A stretch of 64,000 bases of DNA from Monarcha castaneiventris obscurior (Eukaryota > Chordata > Aves > Passeriformes > Monarchidae). The DNA is taken from contig JAMPIT010000417.1 in NCBI GenBank assembly GCA_026261815.1, forward strand, positions 8,651,501 to 8,715,500, in the 5' to 3' direction. Shown one piece after another: positions 39,481-54,089 of this stretch (position 1 is its first letter; every line of letters begins with the position of its first letter). The position numbers were made by a program, and so were the translations under genes. Below the pieces are notes generated by a model that did no database searches, had not been told where the DNA came from, and saw only the letters and a program-made list of their open reading frames with translations.

Positions 39481-42400
39481 AGTGAATGTGGACAGCTATG
39501 CTCAAAGTTCCAGAGACATATGGGTTTTTAAAAATTTATACTTCTGTCTTAGTGGTTTGTGCATCACACCTTTGAGATTTATCCCATCTCGTCACTCTGG
39601 CAGTCCTCAGTGGGTACCCATCAAGAACTGAAAATAGCCCATCTTGGATCTCAAATCAATACAAGCTGTAAGCCCTGCTTGGGCCACGTGCTTGTAAGAA
39701 AGCCAAAGGAAGCACCTTGTATGGCTTTTCCTAGGTTGTGCACACAAGAGAAGAGACAGCAGCGTTTCATCTACCTTACCACGGTAACCAGAGAGTAGCC
39801 AGAGAGTGAGAGATGTAGGAAAACGTGCTCTGTGGAATCAAGCTCCTCGGGAGCTCACTGTGTGTGAACTGAGGGCTGTGAACCCATGGGAACATGTCTG
39901 ATGCCTCTCTGCACCAGTTGCTGAAATCCCACGCACGCTGTCTCTGGTCCCTGAAGTCAAATGCACAGGGGGCTCCCCTCTGTCCTGGGGAGGGGTGGAC
40001 TTTTTGTGAGCCAAATCTTGGAGGCTTCTGTGCATGAAACAGGAGTTTACTGCTTACTGTTGGCGAAGGGCTAGGCTGGATAAATCACCATATCATGGTG
40101 CTTCCTCAGAGTCCTGGAGCAGGGGCAGTGAAGTTGTCTCTGGTCAGCATGGATGCCACCAGATTTGAACTCCTCCATTGAGGTATAATGTCCTGTCAGG
40201 AAGAACAAAGAAAACATAGTCCTCTGAAATCCCATTTATTTGGCTCCTTACTCAGGAAATTGCACAACAGCTCAAGGATTATACAACTCTCATCATGCAG
40301 TGCCAAGTAGACAGAAAGTTTTAGCAGGAACATCAACCAATTCAGCTGTTTTCAGATAAAAACTACCCTTTTTTTCCCTTAATGTGACAAGAGATCATAG
40401 TCCCCATGTACTGAGGATCATGTGCTGTAGGTCTCAGAGCTGCAAAACTGTGTCAGCCAGAGCTGCTCAATAGTTCAATGGTCTATTGGACAAATGAGAG
40501 GATGAGAAACACAGTAAAAGGCAATGTGAGACCACGTGAATGTCTGTCAGCCAATGCCACTGGTCTGGAAAGCCCTGGGTTGCAATTAGAAACAGAATTT
40601 CATAAAGCAGTACCTCCTACTGTGACATGTGTTAGACAAACACACAAAGCAGGCTTTAGGCTGCCCACTGGATCTAGCCTGGTCAGGGCAGTCAAACCTG
40701 CAGCCAGAGGAGCCCTTCCAAATCCAAGCTCCAGGGGAGGCTGCACCCTGGGAACAGCTTGGGTCTCTTGTATGATCAGAAGCTTCCCCCTCTGACCTCG
40801 CAGTGGCTGCACTGGTCACAGGCATCTCCTCTTTACTGTCACCTCCATTAATTCCTTGCACACGTGAGTATCAGCGGGGAGCTAATCCCACTTGCCTGGA
40901 GCTGGCTGCTCAGGCCAGCTAGGAAATGGGGCTATGTTAGAGAGAGATGCTGCATTCCAAACCTGCTGCTGTGCAGCAGAGGAACCCAGTCAGATGGCTT
41001 TGCAAACAGCCCCAGATTTGTTTGCTCGCATTCACCAGTGTGCACCACGACGAGCACTTGGTGGTTTGCTTCTTCTCGAATACGTGTGATTCCCAGGGCT
41101 GCTCATCAGCTCATAGCTGGCTGATAATCCATATGTTAGGCATGTAATGGTGCACCATGGCATGATTGATCCAGAGCTAGATGTGGCCACACTGTCATCT
41201 CTCTCATCTCTCTTTTGAACAGTTCATCAGATGTTTGCAATATAAATTTCCAATACAAACTTTATTTGTCCACAGCCGTTACTTTGTGCTGCAGCCATTT
41301 CACTGCATACAACATCTAGGATATAATTCCAGGACTTTCCCACTCAGGAGCAAAGGCTTTTCACCCAGCAAGCTACACGAGCTGTTTCACTGGCTTGGAC
41401 GGAAAAGATGGAAGTCTATAACTAATAAAAATGCCAGCAAAATGTATATATTTGGTTGCGTTCACAGCTTGAACTGAGAGAATCCGAGGCAGTGTGAGCT
41501 GCTGTAATGTACCTTTCTCCCTGTCCTGCCAGCATGTAACTCACACAGCTTAAACTGCCTTAACTACTGCTGGACTCCTCCACACTTGCCCCTTGCTGTC
41601 CAATAAATAGGATAAAGATGTGGTGCTCCTTAATAGCACCTGTAAGATTATCCTGTACTACAGCAGCAGCATTCCTGTAGCAGCCAAGGAAAGAAACATA
41701 GCTGGACAGACCAATAATTGAGAGAGCTGATATATTTCCACCAAGAGAAGGGAGCTATTCATACCCTCTACCTGTCATTATCCTTAAAGTATTGATTCTG
41801 CAGTCACATTTTCTTCATCAAAGAAGGATTCTGTGGTTGCAGTCAAACTTTGACTGAGTGCACACATGCATTTGGAGTCAAAAGTGCATGTGACTTGAAT
41901 TTTAAGACTAACCTCTAAGACTACCCTTTAAACAAAAATTCAGCATGGTACATCTCCCAGTGTTGGTTAACTCCTACCATTTGAAGGGAGAGGTTATGCT
42001 CTGATGTGCCTGTTTTACTTTATAAAAATTATGTAGCTGTCATAAGATGGGCAAGAACATAGGTTTTAGCAAATATCACACAAAATATTTGTGCATGATT
42101 ATTCAGTTTACTTTAAACAAATTTGCTTCAATTGTGCTCCCACTCCATTTGTCTGCCTTCTGTGACTGTTCCAGAAACATATTTACTGGCATGGATTTTC
42201 CCTCAAATAGCAACATTTACGTGAACATGTTTGTAAAAAGCAAATGTTGATTCTGTAACCAAAAAGTATTCGCTCTGATGAGACACTACTACTAATGAGT
42301 TAAAGCCATTACCAAATTGTTACTGGAAATTTTTGTCTGAGGGAAAAGCTGCAAAAGCATCTGGTTTTTTGGGCATATTTTTGATACATTTTTTCTTTTG

Positions 42401-42894
42401 TGGGGGAACTGGAAACCCAAACATTTTCCATTTTCAGTTGATGGCATAGGATAAAAGTCATTGAGTACCTGTGTCCAGTTAGAAAATAACTGAAATTCAC
42501 ATCTCATATACTTAAAGCCATGCTGGCAGAAACGGATGAGCAAACAAGTCAGAGGTTGCATTGCCCTTGTGCTGTCAAAAAGTCAATCAACAAACAAATT
42601 AGGGGAAGCTATTATTTTCCTTCAAAATTGTTTGAAAACACATGGGAGAGACTGTTAATAGTTTTGAGGAAGTGGGTATCTCCCAGGCTCTTCAAAAGAA
42701 ATAAGGACTTTCTGTTGATCGTGCATGGAACTGCAGTTTTACATTACTTTCGAATCCTATATTTTCTAACATTGGTACTGAGTGCTAGAAAAATGCAGGC
42801 TGGCTTGGGTTCACAGTGGAAAAACCCAGGATGAAAGTCTGAAAAAAAAATTGAAAAACAAATCTGTTATCAATTGAAATCAAGACAGGGCGGG

Positions 42895-42920
42895 GAGAGA
42901 GAGAGAGAGAGAGAGAGAGA
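42895..42920. repeat. (GA)13 microsatellite
   Basis: Thirteen perfect GA units, followed within 20 bases by a shorter GAGAGAGA run. It is likely to vary in length. Confidence 0.95.
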
Positions 42921-43099
42921 GTTCAAAAAGCAGAGAGAGAAATGTTAGTCCAGGCCAAGGATGCAGTATTGGAAAAAGATATCTCAACAGCTGGAGCTGT
43001 GTGACACTGAGGAAGCCCCTGCTAGCGGAGAAATTTGAGTAATGGCACAGACTGGAACAAACCAGATTGGAAAATAAAGGAGAGGGATTTGAAAAAATG

Positions 43100-43425
43100 A
43101 ATGAGGTCTCCACAAAACCTTCTCTTCTCCAGGCTGAACAGCCCCAACTTCCTCAGCCTGCCTTTGTAGAAGTGCTCCAGTCCTCAACTTCATGGCCCCT
43201 TCTGGACTTGCTCCAACAGTTCCATGTCCTTCCTATGCTGGGAACACCAGAACTGTACACACCACGCCAGGTGGGGGGGTCACGAGAGCAGAGTGCAGGG
43301 GGAGAATCCCCTCCCTGGCCCTGCTGGCCACACTCTTGTTGATGTAACCCAGGATTCCTGTGGCTTTCTGCGCTGAGAGTGCACACTGCTGGCTCCTGTT
43401 GAGTTGTTCATCAACCATCACATAA
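43100..43425 (-). repeat. CR1 LINE fragment, reverse orientation
   Basis: The + strand reads TCTCTTCTCCAGGCTGAACA, then 'cttcctcagcctgcctttgtagaag', TCTGGACTTGCTCCAACAG, 'ccaggtgg', 'gagagcagagt', 'gaatcccctccctgg' and 'gttgagttgttcatcaacca'. Block by block this is the reverse complement of the CR1 3' half (end of the reverse-transcriptase ORF and start of the 3' UTR). It is truncated at both ends with small gaps and is not functional. Confidence 0.9.
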
Positions 43426-46400
43426 CATATGCAGAACGGCTTTCAAACAGGGACAGAAAAGTGATATAGATTATTTGAAGCTTTTCAGATTAGGAGGAAC
43501 TATTCTACCTGTGAAGAAGTTAACTGAGAAAAGCTGACACAAATCCAGAGATGTTCTTAGGCAAGAGAGGCTGCAGGTAAGCAGGGACAAGCCAACACAG
43601 TTATAAAAGCTGTGTGTATTTGAGTACTATTGACATTAAAGTGGCCAATGCAGCTCACAGAAATTTTTTACTGAAACACGTTTTTTGTCTGTGAATGGCA
43701 GTTTGTTGAAGCTGACGCTGCAGGAACATACTTTCTAGTCTCAGTGGAAAAGGTTGCTTAGATCTGAGATGGACTCACTGGCCGGAAGGAGAGAAAGAGA
43801 AGAGGCAGTCAGAAGAACCAAATAATTAATGAACTCATCTAGAATACAAGAAGTCCAGGGTGAAGTCTTTGCTGGATGAGAAGAATTTTGAACCAGTTCC
43901 CACCATTTCAATATTAAGTCTAGCTACTAGTCCACTAGTTCTTCTAGGACAGTGTTGTTTCCTACCTTCCTCACAAAAAAAAAAAAAAAAACAACTGAGG
44001 AGGTATGGATATGCCACAGTATGAACTGGAGAGTTACTCTGAAACTTCTAAAATATCCTGACGCTTTGCACCATCACATCTCTCCACCACTTAAGGCAGA
44101 AAGAAGACCCTGAAGCAGCAGTAGACCCATGAATGGAGGTCTCTGGCTCTGATGTCAGAAGTAAGGGAGCTCTTTGTGGTCTTGATCAGATGGTATACAA
44201 CTACATTTTCATAGGTACTCAGTTCTCTGTGCCTTATCTGAGATATTTTGCACCTACTGTTCTATTCTGTATTTTTCAAAGGTGCTCAAGACCTACTGCT
44301 CCCTTTCAAGTCCTACAGCAAAGCAATTAGGTTAAGTTATTTCAGACTGGGTTCCCAGAAATGAAGATGCATAAAATGAATGAACCCATGAAAATATTGG
44401 CCCTAATGTCCCTGTGAGTCAGCTTTTCTCTCTCTACAATGGAGAAAACAATGCTTACTGATTTTGCAAAATACTTTGAGCCCTACGAGTGAGAAGCAGT
44501 ACGAATGTTAGGTATGATTATAATTTGTATGAGAAAAAAAAAAGATTAAAAGCATCATTTATCCCTGGGGAAGGGATCCCAGCACAGAAGAGGTATCCCC
44601 GTCCGAAGAACCACTTGAAAGTTGAGCAGTTGCTAAGAAACGAGAGTACCTTCATCACAATGAATACCTCGAGACGGATGGAGTGGGCAACCATTTCACA
44701 AGGCTGCCACGAGGTAAAAAAAGAAATGGGACCAGGCATCATTAGCAGAGAGGAGATCATTAGATTCCTGCACTACGGTCTGCATGAACCTAGAGTGAAA
44801 ATGGATGAGGACAGCCATGTAGGAGAGACAGCAGGGAGTGACTCTCTTAAGTGCTCTATGAAGAATAAGGAGGCTCTGGGTGCTTGTTAAGCGGAACGGC
44901 GGTGTCGATGGAGGAGCCTGAGGACACAGCAGATAATGGCTTCTTTTCAAAGGGCTGAGCAGAGTACCAGAAGCTATGGAATTACTGGAAACAGGAGTAA
45001 AGTAAAAAGACAGAGTAAGGAGATAGGCCTAAATGGTGAGAGGTACCAGGGTCAAGAGAAGTAGTTGTTTTCTCGAGCGACTGAATTATGTCAGATGTTT
45101 CCAGGGCTGCAAAGAGAGTAGGAGGAAAGGCATGAGAAAGGCTCAGGAAAGGGGGCTGTTAAGTCTAAACGAGATAAATCAGGGAAATCTGTGACTGAAA
45201 GATGGAAGAAGTATATTTCTGTCTGGAAAAGGGCTAGGAGGTTAGAACAACATGGGTGTGCTGGGAAGAATAGTGGTGTCAGAGGAACGGGGAGGAAGGG
45301 CTAATATAACCTGAGAAACAGAGAAGGAATAGGAACAACACTATCCTTGATAAACTGCCCTAAGTCTCCTGGTGGATATGAAGGAGGGATTCATACTGCT
45401 GTTTCTGGAAGTATAACCCAAACAATTGACAATCAGAGACTTGATAAAGGATCCTGAAAAAAGATCTCAGAGTGATGGATTTTTTAGTTTTGGGTTTGGT
45501 TTTTAATGCTGATGGTGTTGGACAGAAATGGAGATTAACACAGAACTGAAATATTGCCATAATGGACAGAGAGATGAAAGGAGGGAGCCAGTCAAACTGC
45601 AGATGAGCACTAGTAGGCATATGAGGAAAATGCTTGAAAGGAATCAAAGGTTTAGAGTAATTCTAAGATTAAGAGACAACAGGGATTGGTGCAAATTAAG
45701 CAAGGCAGCACTGGGTAGGGTGGGAAAAGTTGGACTTATTAGGACCGAGTCCCAGAGATCAGAAAACTGAAGTCAAGAAACTGCATGCCAATAGTTGAGA
45801 AAGAAAGAGAAGGAAGAGGAAGGGGCAGCATGAAGAAAGTCACCAGAGTTGGAGCAATAAGCTAAAAACTAAGATGTCTAAAAAATAATGGAAGGTAAGA
45901 AAATAGAGGAAATCTACATGTAGAAAATTGTTTCAGAAGTGAACGGAGAGATGAGCTGTTAAAAAAAAAAACATAGAATCTACTCAAGGTTTCAGAGATG
46001 GGAGATGAAGCTTCTCCCAGAAGAAGCCACAGGAACAGGAACATTTCTTGCTTATTCTGGCAGTTCTGTCCTGCAGGAAACACCCTTGACAAGACATGAC
46101 CTAGGGAAGATGCAATAAACAACAGAGACAGTGGTATTGATCTTCTTTGGAACCCACAGAGTGTGGAAATGCTCTACTGCTGGGATTATCCTCTTGATCA
46201 ACTTTTGGGGAAGTCAGGAGATTGGAGGCAATCCCACAACTTTTCTCTCTGTAGAAATGCTCTGCACCCTACAACCTGTGGGCTGTGATGGGAGATCCTC
46301 CGTGCCAAGGTGACACTGTTCTGCTGCTGTGGTGGCACCCATCCCACCACTCACAGACAGCCCTTTCCCTGCCACTGCCTCCCTTACGAATGAACACTCC

Positions 46401-46599
46401 TGATGTGTGGCTGATTGATTAGGCAAAAGCAATACAGGGAAAATGTTTTACCCAGCTATTTAGACCAGATCACGAAAGCACAAACCCGCTCAATTCTCAG
46501 AGCCAGAGAGGCCCAGCAGGATTGTAGGGGAGGCTTAATACTCACACTAAAACACCCAGCATGCAGCAGCTACATTATCTTTTCCTTACCTGCTGTTCC

Positions 46600-46960
46600 A
46601 CTTGTGTCATTCCCTCTTCTTGTATCCCTGTGCTGACTTCTAGTCTCCTTCTACATCAAAGTTCAGTTCTCATTTCATCTTCAGGGCCTCACATGGCTCT
46701 CTTGGAGCTTGCTCCCTGTCTCCTCTCCCATGCTACTCGGCGCTCACTCAGCACATCTGCCCCTCCCCAGCCCCCTCCATTGCCCTGCAGCAATGACTCT
46801 GCTCCTCCTCTCCTGCTGTCCTCTCCCCTCCTTCCACCACACAACCTTATTCACCTCCCTCATGCCTGCCCTCAGGACTCATTTACTGCAGTTACTCTCC
46901 CTGCCTTAATGACTTCCACTTCTCCTATGCCCTTGGCAAGCTTTGCCCCTTCTGACTATT
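46600..46960. repeat. C/T-rich low-complexity tract
   Basis: About 360 bases of pyrimidine bias on the + strand, which yields Leu/Pro/Ser-rich open frames in two phases. I interpret it as composition and not coding. Confidence 0.4.
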
Positions 46961-49900
46961 AACTTTGTTTACTATATTACATCTTTGGAATGAAGAATGA
47001 TTCAGAGATACCCAGCTAAAGCCAGGAGCAAACAAGATATGAACATGCTGTAACTCAGACCGTGATCTTTCTCAGGCACTCCCTTCCCTCTTTCCATCCT
47101 GCAGGTCTCGGGCCTAATCTTGTCCCCACTGTTTTCCCACTGACCTCCCCAGGAGCAGGATCCAAGCCTTGTAGCTGCTCCCTATGGCTGCTGAGAGCCT
47201 CTTCTGAAGAGTGTCCTCACTTGCAAGTGCCCCACATGCTGGGGTCTTTGCACTGCAAAATCCTGGGGACAAAATTCTGCCTTTTTAGCTGCCAGTAAAA
47301 TGCTGGGTACACATGATGGCATGTGGAAATACAGAATAATGCTTAGCGCTACAAGCAGACAGCATTATCAGGGAAAGGCTTTCCCCTCCCACTCACCCCT
47401 TGTCTATCTGTTTCTTTCCCGTTGTCAAAATTTAGCATCCTCCACTGAGAGACTCAGTTTTGCTCTGATGCTTGGAAGGCATCCAGTCCCAGCTTGCTCG
47501 CTTTCCCTGCCAGTCTCCACAGGTATTCTATACACAAGGCTTCCAGCTTGTCAGGAAATGCTCTCTCTTCTCTCCACACCCCCACCCCTCCCACCCCCTG
47601 CAGGGGAATCTCCAGTGCTGGGGTTGTTACAGGACCCCGGGGTTAGGCAAAGTCGTCCTTGACCTATCAGTCGCCTCTGCTCCACAGCGCTCCGTGAAGT
47701 GCACTACAGCAAAAGAGGAGCCCTGCAGGAGGAGTGGAGGGAAGCCCTCCAGAGGCATTTGCACAACCCATTTGTTGTGTCAGGTCACAGACGAAACGAG
47801 GAAAACCTGCACGGTTTTGGTTCTGCCTTGGCCAAAACTCATTTAGATGTTCAACAAAGGGGGCTTCACGAGTTTGGACCAGAGACTATTGCACAGACTG
47901 AATTCCATGCTTGAGGTTGACATGACTCTAATGTTGGCTCAGCAAGACCAAGGCCAGCACCTTCCAAGGCCGTGCTGATGAAGAGGCCTTGGTGCACAAT
48001 GGATTTTAGAGGTCAGTTTCGAAGGAGCAGACTGGTAGACTGAGGTGTAGCAACTGTAAATAGAGTTAAGTGGACAAGTGGTGCCCAAGGAACAGCTGGC
48101 CAGCTGTGCCTTCAGCAGCCACAGCTGTCCCAGCAGGACCCAAAGAGAAGCTGCAAACATGTGCAAACTAAGGTGCATGGTAGCTGACATGAGGTCAAGC
48201 AGATGCAGAGACCAGGCTGGAAAAACATGGACAACTACTTTCCCATCCCACAAAGCTCTGTGTTTATAAAACTTCCCATTCTACACTGGGGTGGGACAAA
48301 GATAGTTTTTTATGTCTTTTTTTGTCTAAACCAATACCATAAGTTAGATGCACTGAAATTTTCAGTAAGCCAACAGTTCAGGTATTCACTTTATTCCCCT
48401 GGGATTCAGGTGATCAGGTCAAAGTCTCTGCATCCCTCTGAGAAATTTTCATTGAAAAATGCTGACCAACTTCAAGAAATAAAGACTTTCAGCAGTGGCT
48501 GTGGCACAGACAGAAAAAAAAGGGATTTACTCATGGAGAGACAAACACAGTCAGGCTGAGATGCTGCTGTTCTTTGATCTTGGCACATTTCTTGTCTGGC
48601 AACTGAGTTCAAAGGTAAGAGAATGAGGTTAAGATCTAAGATGCAGCACAACTTTTGTTGTTACTTCACAGACTGCTGCAGCTAGAGCAGTAAATTAGAA
48701 ACTGAGGAAGGAGCTGGTACTTCAGACCAGTGACTCCAGTGGAGAACTGATAATATTTTCCAAGGACAAGGGGGCAAATATGAAAGGGATTTGGGTTTTG
48801 GCAGTGTTTAGGAGACAAGTTCTTGTGTTAAAGGCTTTAAAGCAGGGAAATTTCAGTTCTGAGACCTACGTTACTCCATGTGTGGTGTAGGTGGGGAGTA
48901 TGGAGGTACAATTTGGTGTCAGAGGCTCTGATGGACGTGTCTCCAGGTAGTACAACCCAGGACACAGAAGGTGGCTTGGTACCTGCTTGGACATGATTCA
49001 AAAGCCTGAAACGGCCTTTCAGGTTTCTAACTGAGTGTAACTGGGCCAGATCACATTAGAAATAATATTCCCCAGTCTAGTATTGTGAGTAAATTTTATT
49101 CCATTATGAATAGCCTCCTCCCTGGGACGCAAGAGTAATGTTACGTGTAGAGTAGCTGAAAACGCTTCAGAGATTAGCCTTAGCACATAGCTCACACCTA
49201 CAGACTCTTCTGTAATAAATTAGTGTGCTCAATGGATGAAAAAATATTGGTGGAGCAGCACGACTTGCAGTCAAGCTTCAAAAGGGTTATTATGACTGAG
49301 CAGCAGTACCTGCTCCCCCGTATGCCTTCCCTGACTGTGCCACAGGTAGATTCACACTCCTTTGCAGCCTTCCCTTCAGCCTCCCCTTTCCAAATCATCC
49401 TTCCCTCCATGACCTCCGCTCGTTTTTCTTGCAGGCATCACCCCTAAATCTAGCACACCTTTCCCCTCTATGGTTTTCTTTTTAAAAGCCAGCATAAACT
49501 AACAGGATATACACGTGCACACAACCGTAAATGTCTCGTGATCCTGTGCTGCTATAAACCTCCCTTTTCCAAACACCCTGCTGGCACTGTTTGCTTGTTA
49601 AATAAGCCCAGTGCTGTGCTTAAGTCTAACTTTTGTTGTAAGAGCTTCAGGAGACGGCCAAATCACTTTGTTTTCCTGTAAATCACTGGGGTACCCGCAA
49701 CCCTGAGGAAATAACAATAATAAAATTATTAATGTTCTAATAGCAGCCTCTAAAAGCTAACAGCACTTGCAAGGCTGTGCATTTGTTTTTTTGCTCAGCT
49801 GCATAGAAAGGGACCTAAAATCAAATCTGTGCAATATCTACTTTAACACCCAGTGTTTGAGGTGGATTATGAGTAAAGCAGCAAGTTAGAACAGCAGTAG

Positions 49901-50453
49901 CTCGTTTGGAGACATTGGGAGCCTCAGCATAGCTGTGCTAAGGCAATTTGATCAGACTCACAGCTACCCTGCATGGCCCTGTGGGAGATAAGCTGTGTTT
50001 ACCAACATTTTCTGAACTCCAGTGACCCAAGTGAAAAATAAGCATAATGTGTGTAACAAAGCAAACTCTCTGTCCTGGCTCTATCAGCACAGAGGGCAAT
50101 GCTTTCCTACAACTTTCACAGACCAGTGTGGTTGTTACTCTGGATAGTTGCCTTGCCAGCAACTGCACCTAAATAAGCACAGGGAGGTATGAGCCTATAA
50201 TGTTTTGTAACACATACATGCAATCCAGACAACTAGTCAAATCCCAAATCCTAGCACATCTGGGAAATGCAAGAAACAATATTAAGCCATGTTTGGATTC
50301 AGTATTCAGGCTCACTGGAAAGGGACTGCAGTGGAGGCTGTCCCCATCCTGGGGACATTGCAAAGTCAGGGAACTCCTCTTTCTGCAAGTGGATAGCTCG
50401 CAGGGACCAGTGTCTTCCTCCTCAGCTGTCAGTAGGAAGGAGCTTGCTGTACA

Positions 50454-51314
50454 TCACAGCAGTCCTCTGCCATCCGTGCCCTGTTTTCCTTCCTGTTTCT
50501 TACTCCTTATTGATTTAGGAACATTTGGGAGGCTTTGGATAGTTTTGTGAGTGAGGTCCAGGTCAGGACTGGATCCACCAGGAGTGAACATCCTGAAGAG
50601 CTTCAGCACACTCACATTCCCTTCATCCCAGCGTGTTCCCCAGAGCACAGCAGGGTGTCTGGTCTGGGTCGGGCTTCTCCCAAAACACCCGTGCTGCAGG
50701 GTGAGACACAGTGACTGCCAGAGGAAATTGCAAAATGGGAAAGTCCTGACCTCTTCCTCGGGGCTTTCATTTTCTAATTTGTAGGTGGTGCATTCCAGGG
50801 CATAAAGGACACAGGGCAGAAAAGCTCCGTGAGTGCACGGCCCTGCACGTTGCAGCTCAACCTGAAGCACTGCAGTCAGCAGGGCTTTCTGCCAAGGAAA
50901 TCCTACGCCCAGCTCCCTCCTGGCCACCTCTGGTGGGCTGCCTGAAGGGACAGTAAAAATCCCAGTGTGCTTCCTGAACAGACTAAGGGATAACCAATAT
51001 TCCCTGCCTGGGCAAAGCTGCCTCCACTCTCCAAGGGCAAGCATGTGCGAGCTCAGTGAGCACATAATGGCTGCCACGCTCCTCTGCAGAGCCACCGCGC
51101 TGGGGGACCTCTGGCAGTGTTGCATGAAGGGCTTTGGGTTCCCTGGGGTGAAAAAAGTACTAGAGAAAGTCCAGCCCTTCCCTCGTTCTATTTCCTCACC
51201 TAAAATAGACTTCACACTCATCTCCTGGGCTGGAATGGCCAGAACAGGTTGTGAATTTCCAGTGGAGCCACTCACTCCAACTCTGGCAACAGCAAATGGA
51301 CCCCCAGTTCTCAT
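50454..51314 (-). other. 286-codon antisense open frame of unknown status
   Basis: This is the longest open frame outside the CpG island. It runs from an ATG that directly follows an in-frame TAG to a TGA. The predicted protein has no signal peptide, membrane segment or domain that I recognise, and its composition is not low-complexity. It lies deep inside intron 1 on the strand opposite CACNG2. No promoter or homologue is visible, so a gene call is not justified. Confidence 0.15.
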
Positions 51315-51754
51315 CTAGAGATCTTTAAAGAAAGCGAGCAGTGCCTACCTTCTCAGTCGTTTTCCCAGAGGAAGGGAGGGCAGTGAAATGAAAAGCCCTG
51401 AAGACCACTGGGCAGGGTTGCAATTTTCCATGAGAGGCAAGCTGAGGAATTCCCACACACTGTTATTCCCCAAAATTTCTACTGCTGGGTGTCAATTCTG
51501 CTACTGATTTCACAGTTCCTACTGCAGGCTGATGATGTTGTGTGGGAGAACACAGGAGACTTGCTGAGACTGCCAAATTGCTAAACACGTGTGATGGTGG
51601 GCTCTCCCTTCCTCCATGTGTCTGAGCCTCAGAGGGGAAGGGGGAGGAGAGCTTAAGTGGTGCAGAAGAGGGAGGATGGATTGAATGCTGCCTCTGTCAT
51701 TGACTTGTTCCATTCTTTGGATTATTTCCCTGGGGTTCTTGGGTATTTTTGTTA

Positions 51755-51960
51755 TTAATAACTAATAATAATTTCTATATAGCGCTTTGCATCCTGAAGG
51801 ACCCTAAAGCACACCACATACTTCATAAGCTAATTAACAGCTGCAAGCCTAATTCCCCTCTTGGTTGTGGCCCTAACTGCTGAAGGAGCAGCTCAGAGTC
51901 ACACTAGATTTACACCAGTTTAACTGAGGACAGCGTCTCCCCATAGATCCAGCTGGATTT
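51755..51960. repeat. Possible ancient interspersed repeat
   Basis: TATATAGCGCTTTGCATCCT and, further on, GATTTACACCAGTTTAACTG have the look of old amniote SINE/LINE relics. The family is not identifiable by eye. Confidence 0.25.
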
Positions 51961-54089
51961 GTCAGAGACAAATACAATGTGGAGCTGGAGATGAAAGATT
52001 TGAAGTGCCTTTTCTCCTCCTTCATAATTTAAAAATGACTAAGGAAATTGCATTCAAAAAGCCTTGCGAACACAGCATTACAATTGCAAGATTGAAGATT
52101 TGGAGTTTGGGAATAGCCAAGCCCCGGTTCCTGCTGAGTTAGGGGCTCAGCTCATATCTGTACCAAGGCATGCACAGCTTGCGGCTTGTCCCAGGCTGTG
52201 CAGGGCACTTTTAACCGTGTAAGGAGGGCTGGTTTGCCCTTTTTTCTTGCCTATTAAATCCATGTCTGTGCACAGTTAATTCCAGTGACCACTAGAGTTA
52301 CAGTCTCACCACTGATCCAAAACATGACCTACTGCACAAGGTGAGCCTGGCTCTGCCCTCTGATGCACACTCATAGATCAGCAACACAGTTACATCCGAG
52401 CAGAAAAATGCAACCTGATAGGATGAACTAATCACAAATTTTCCAGCCCGTGGTTTTCCTCTGTGTACTTCTGGGGAAAGATTAATCCATTTGAGTTCTG
52501 GGTCTTTGAGTCCAAATTCGAGATGGTTCAGTCCTTATGGCCTCATCCAGCTAGGATGTTGTTTACATGCTCTGATTTCTGAGAGTTTGATGTTGTAACC
52601 CCATATGCAAAAACTGTCCTAGTTACAATATTGTTGCCGTGATAGGGAAAAGGAAAAAAAAAAAAGAAAACAGAAGCAACAGCTCTTAAACACTTCCTCC
52701 ATCCCATTCACCCCTTTCCATCCACCCTTACATTAGTGTCTCCCTTCCTCTGGATGTGCAGCTGTGGATTGGGATTGCCTGTGGTAGCTATGGAGCATCT
52801 CCTCTCCTCCCACACCTTATGAACATCACTTCTCTCTCACTGCAGATAATTGCATCACCCTTCCTGTCACTCGGCTCACAGTTGTAGTGTCACATTTGAC
52901 TCGTTACACACACACATATAAATGGTTTTGCTACAAATTGATAGATTTTTTTTTAATCATCTGTAATTTCTTGATTTCTTTCACTTGCCCTTTCCATTTT
53001 GCTTGCACTTTTCTCCATGTCCTGATCCACTTCTGCCTTTATTTCTCCATCCTCCACCACAGCAGGTCCAGCACTTAAGTTGTGTTCTTGGAATTTGAAA
53101 CCCAACATCATGCTACCACGTCTGAGCACAACTCCTTACAAGCCCTTTTCTCAAATCTATTTCTGGTTCCCAGCTCATTTAAAATCTAGTTCTCTCTCTT
53201 TTTCCAAGGCAAAGGCAGTACTTTTACTAACTCAGCTAGCATACCTTGAATACTGATACAGGGCTTGTAAGCCAGAAAGTTCATATTTTTTCTTCCTAGA
53301 GTGACACTAGTCACTCCAACAACAGTAGAAATTGTTTCTGATCTCTCTGCTGAGGAACCAGAGATATTGTTCATGCTTTACTCATTCACTGAATCACACA
53401 GGCAAATATCATTAAAAACCCCAGATCATTTCATTGACATAAAAATGAAATCACACATTTGATACATATGTATATATAAAATTATTTGCAATGCCAGAAG
53501 GCAAATTTGAGAAATAGAACATTAGGAGGAGCACAGTTATCCACAGCTTTCAATGATTTAGATGAGCCTAATACATTTTTGTGTTAAGTACTATTTTCAG
53601 AAGAAATTCAGTCCAGGTTTGATTCTGGCAAAGTCTAGAAAACAGAGGCATTTGTTTACTGTGGGAGACGTTTGTACTGGGTATCTGCAAAAAAGGATTT
53701 TTTGAATGATTTTTATTATTGCTGTGTTGAGGATTTTCATTTGTGACTTGGACAGATGTCTAGCAGTCCCTGAAATCCAGCCACCCGCAATGTTTCAGTT
53801 TGTAAAGCTCAAACATGCTGGATTTGCGTTTGCACCAAAACGCATTCAAGAGCCTTTGCCCAATTTTCCCAGCCAATCTCACTTCTCTGCCTGTGACAAA
53901 GCACGGGAAATTTCAAGCCACAGCGAGGATATTTTTGAAAGTTACAACCCTGTAAAAAGAGGGTGTTTATAAATGGAAATCTTCATATAATCTTAATAAT
54001 AGGTTTTGCTACCACTGCATCTCCACCCACGTACATGGAATAGCTATAGCCAGCTCTGAGGCAGAGTCTATGGGCTACTTAGCAGCACG

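Larger units (their letters stand above)
39481..54060. other. Intron 1, third part, without recognised genes
   Basis: Apart from the CR1 piece near 43.1-43.4 kb, the stretch holds a poly-A run near 43,975-43,991, a purine-rich patch near 44,900-45,360, a C/T-rich tract at about 46,600-46,960 and a 286-codon antisense open frame at 50,454-51,314. None resembles a known gene. Confidence 0.5.

Noticed and set aside
44489..44890. 133-codon plus-strand frame rich in Lys and Glu
   Set aside because: It lies in purine-biased DNA, has no known motif and contains no supported start or splice context.
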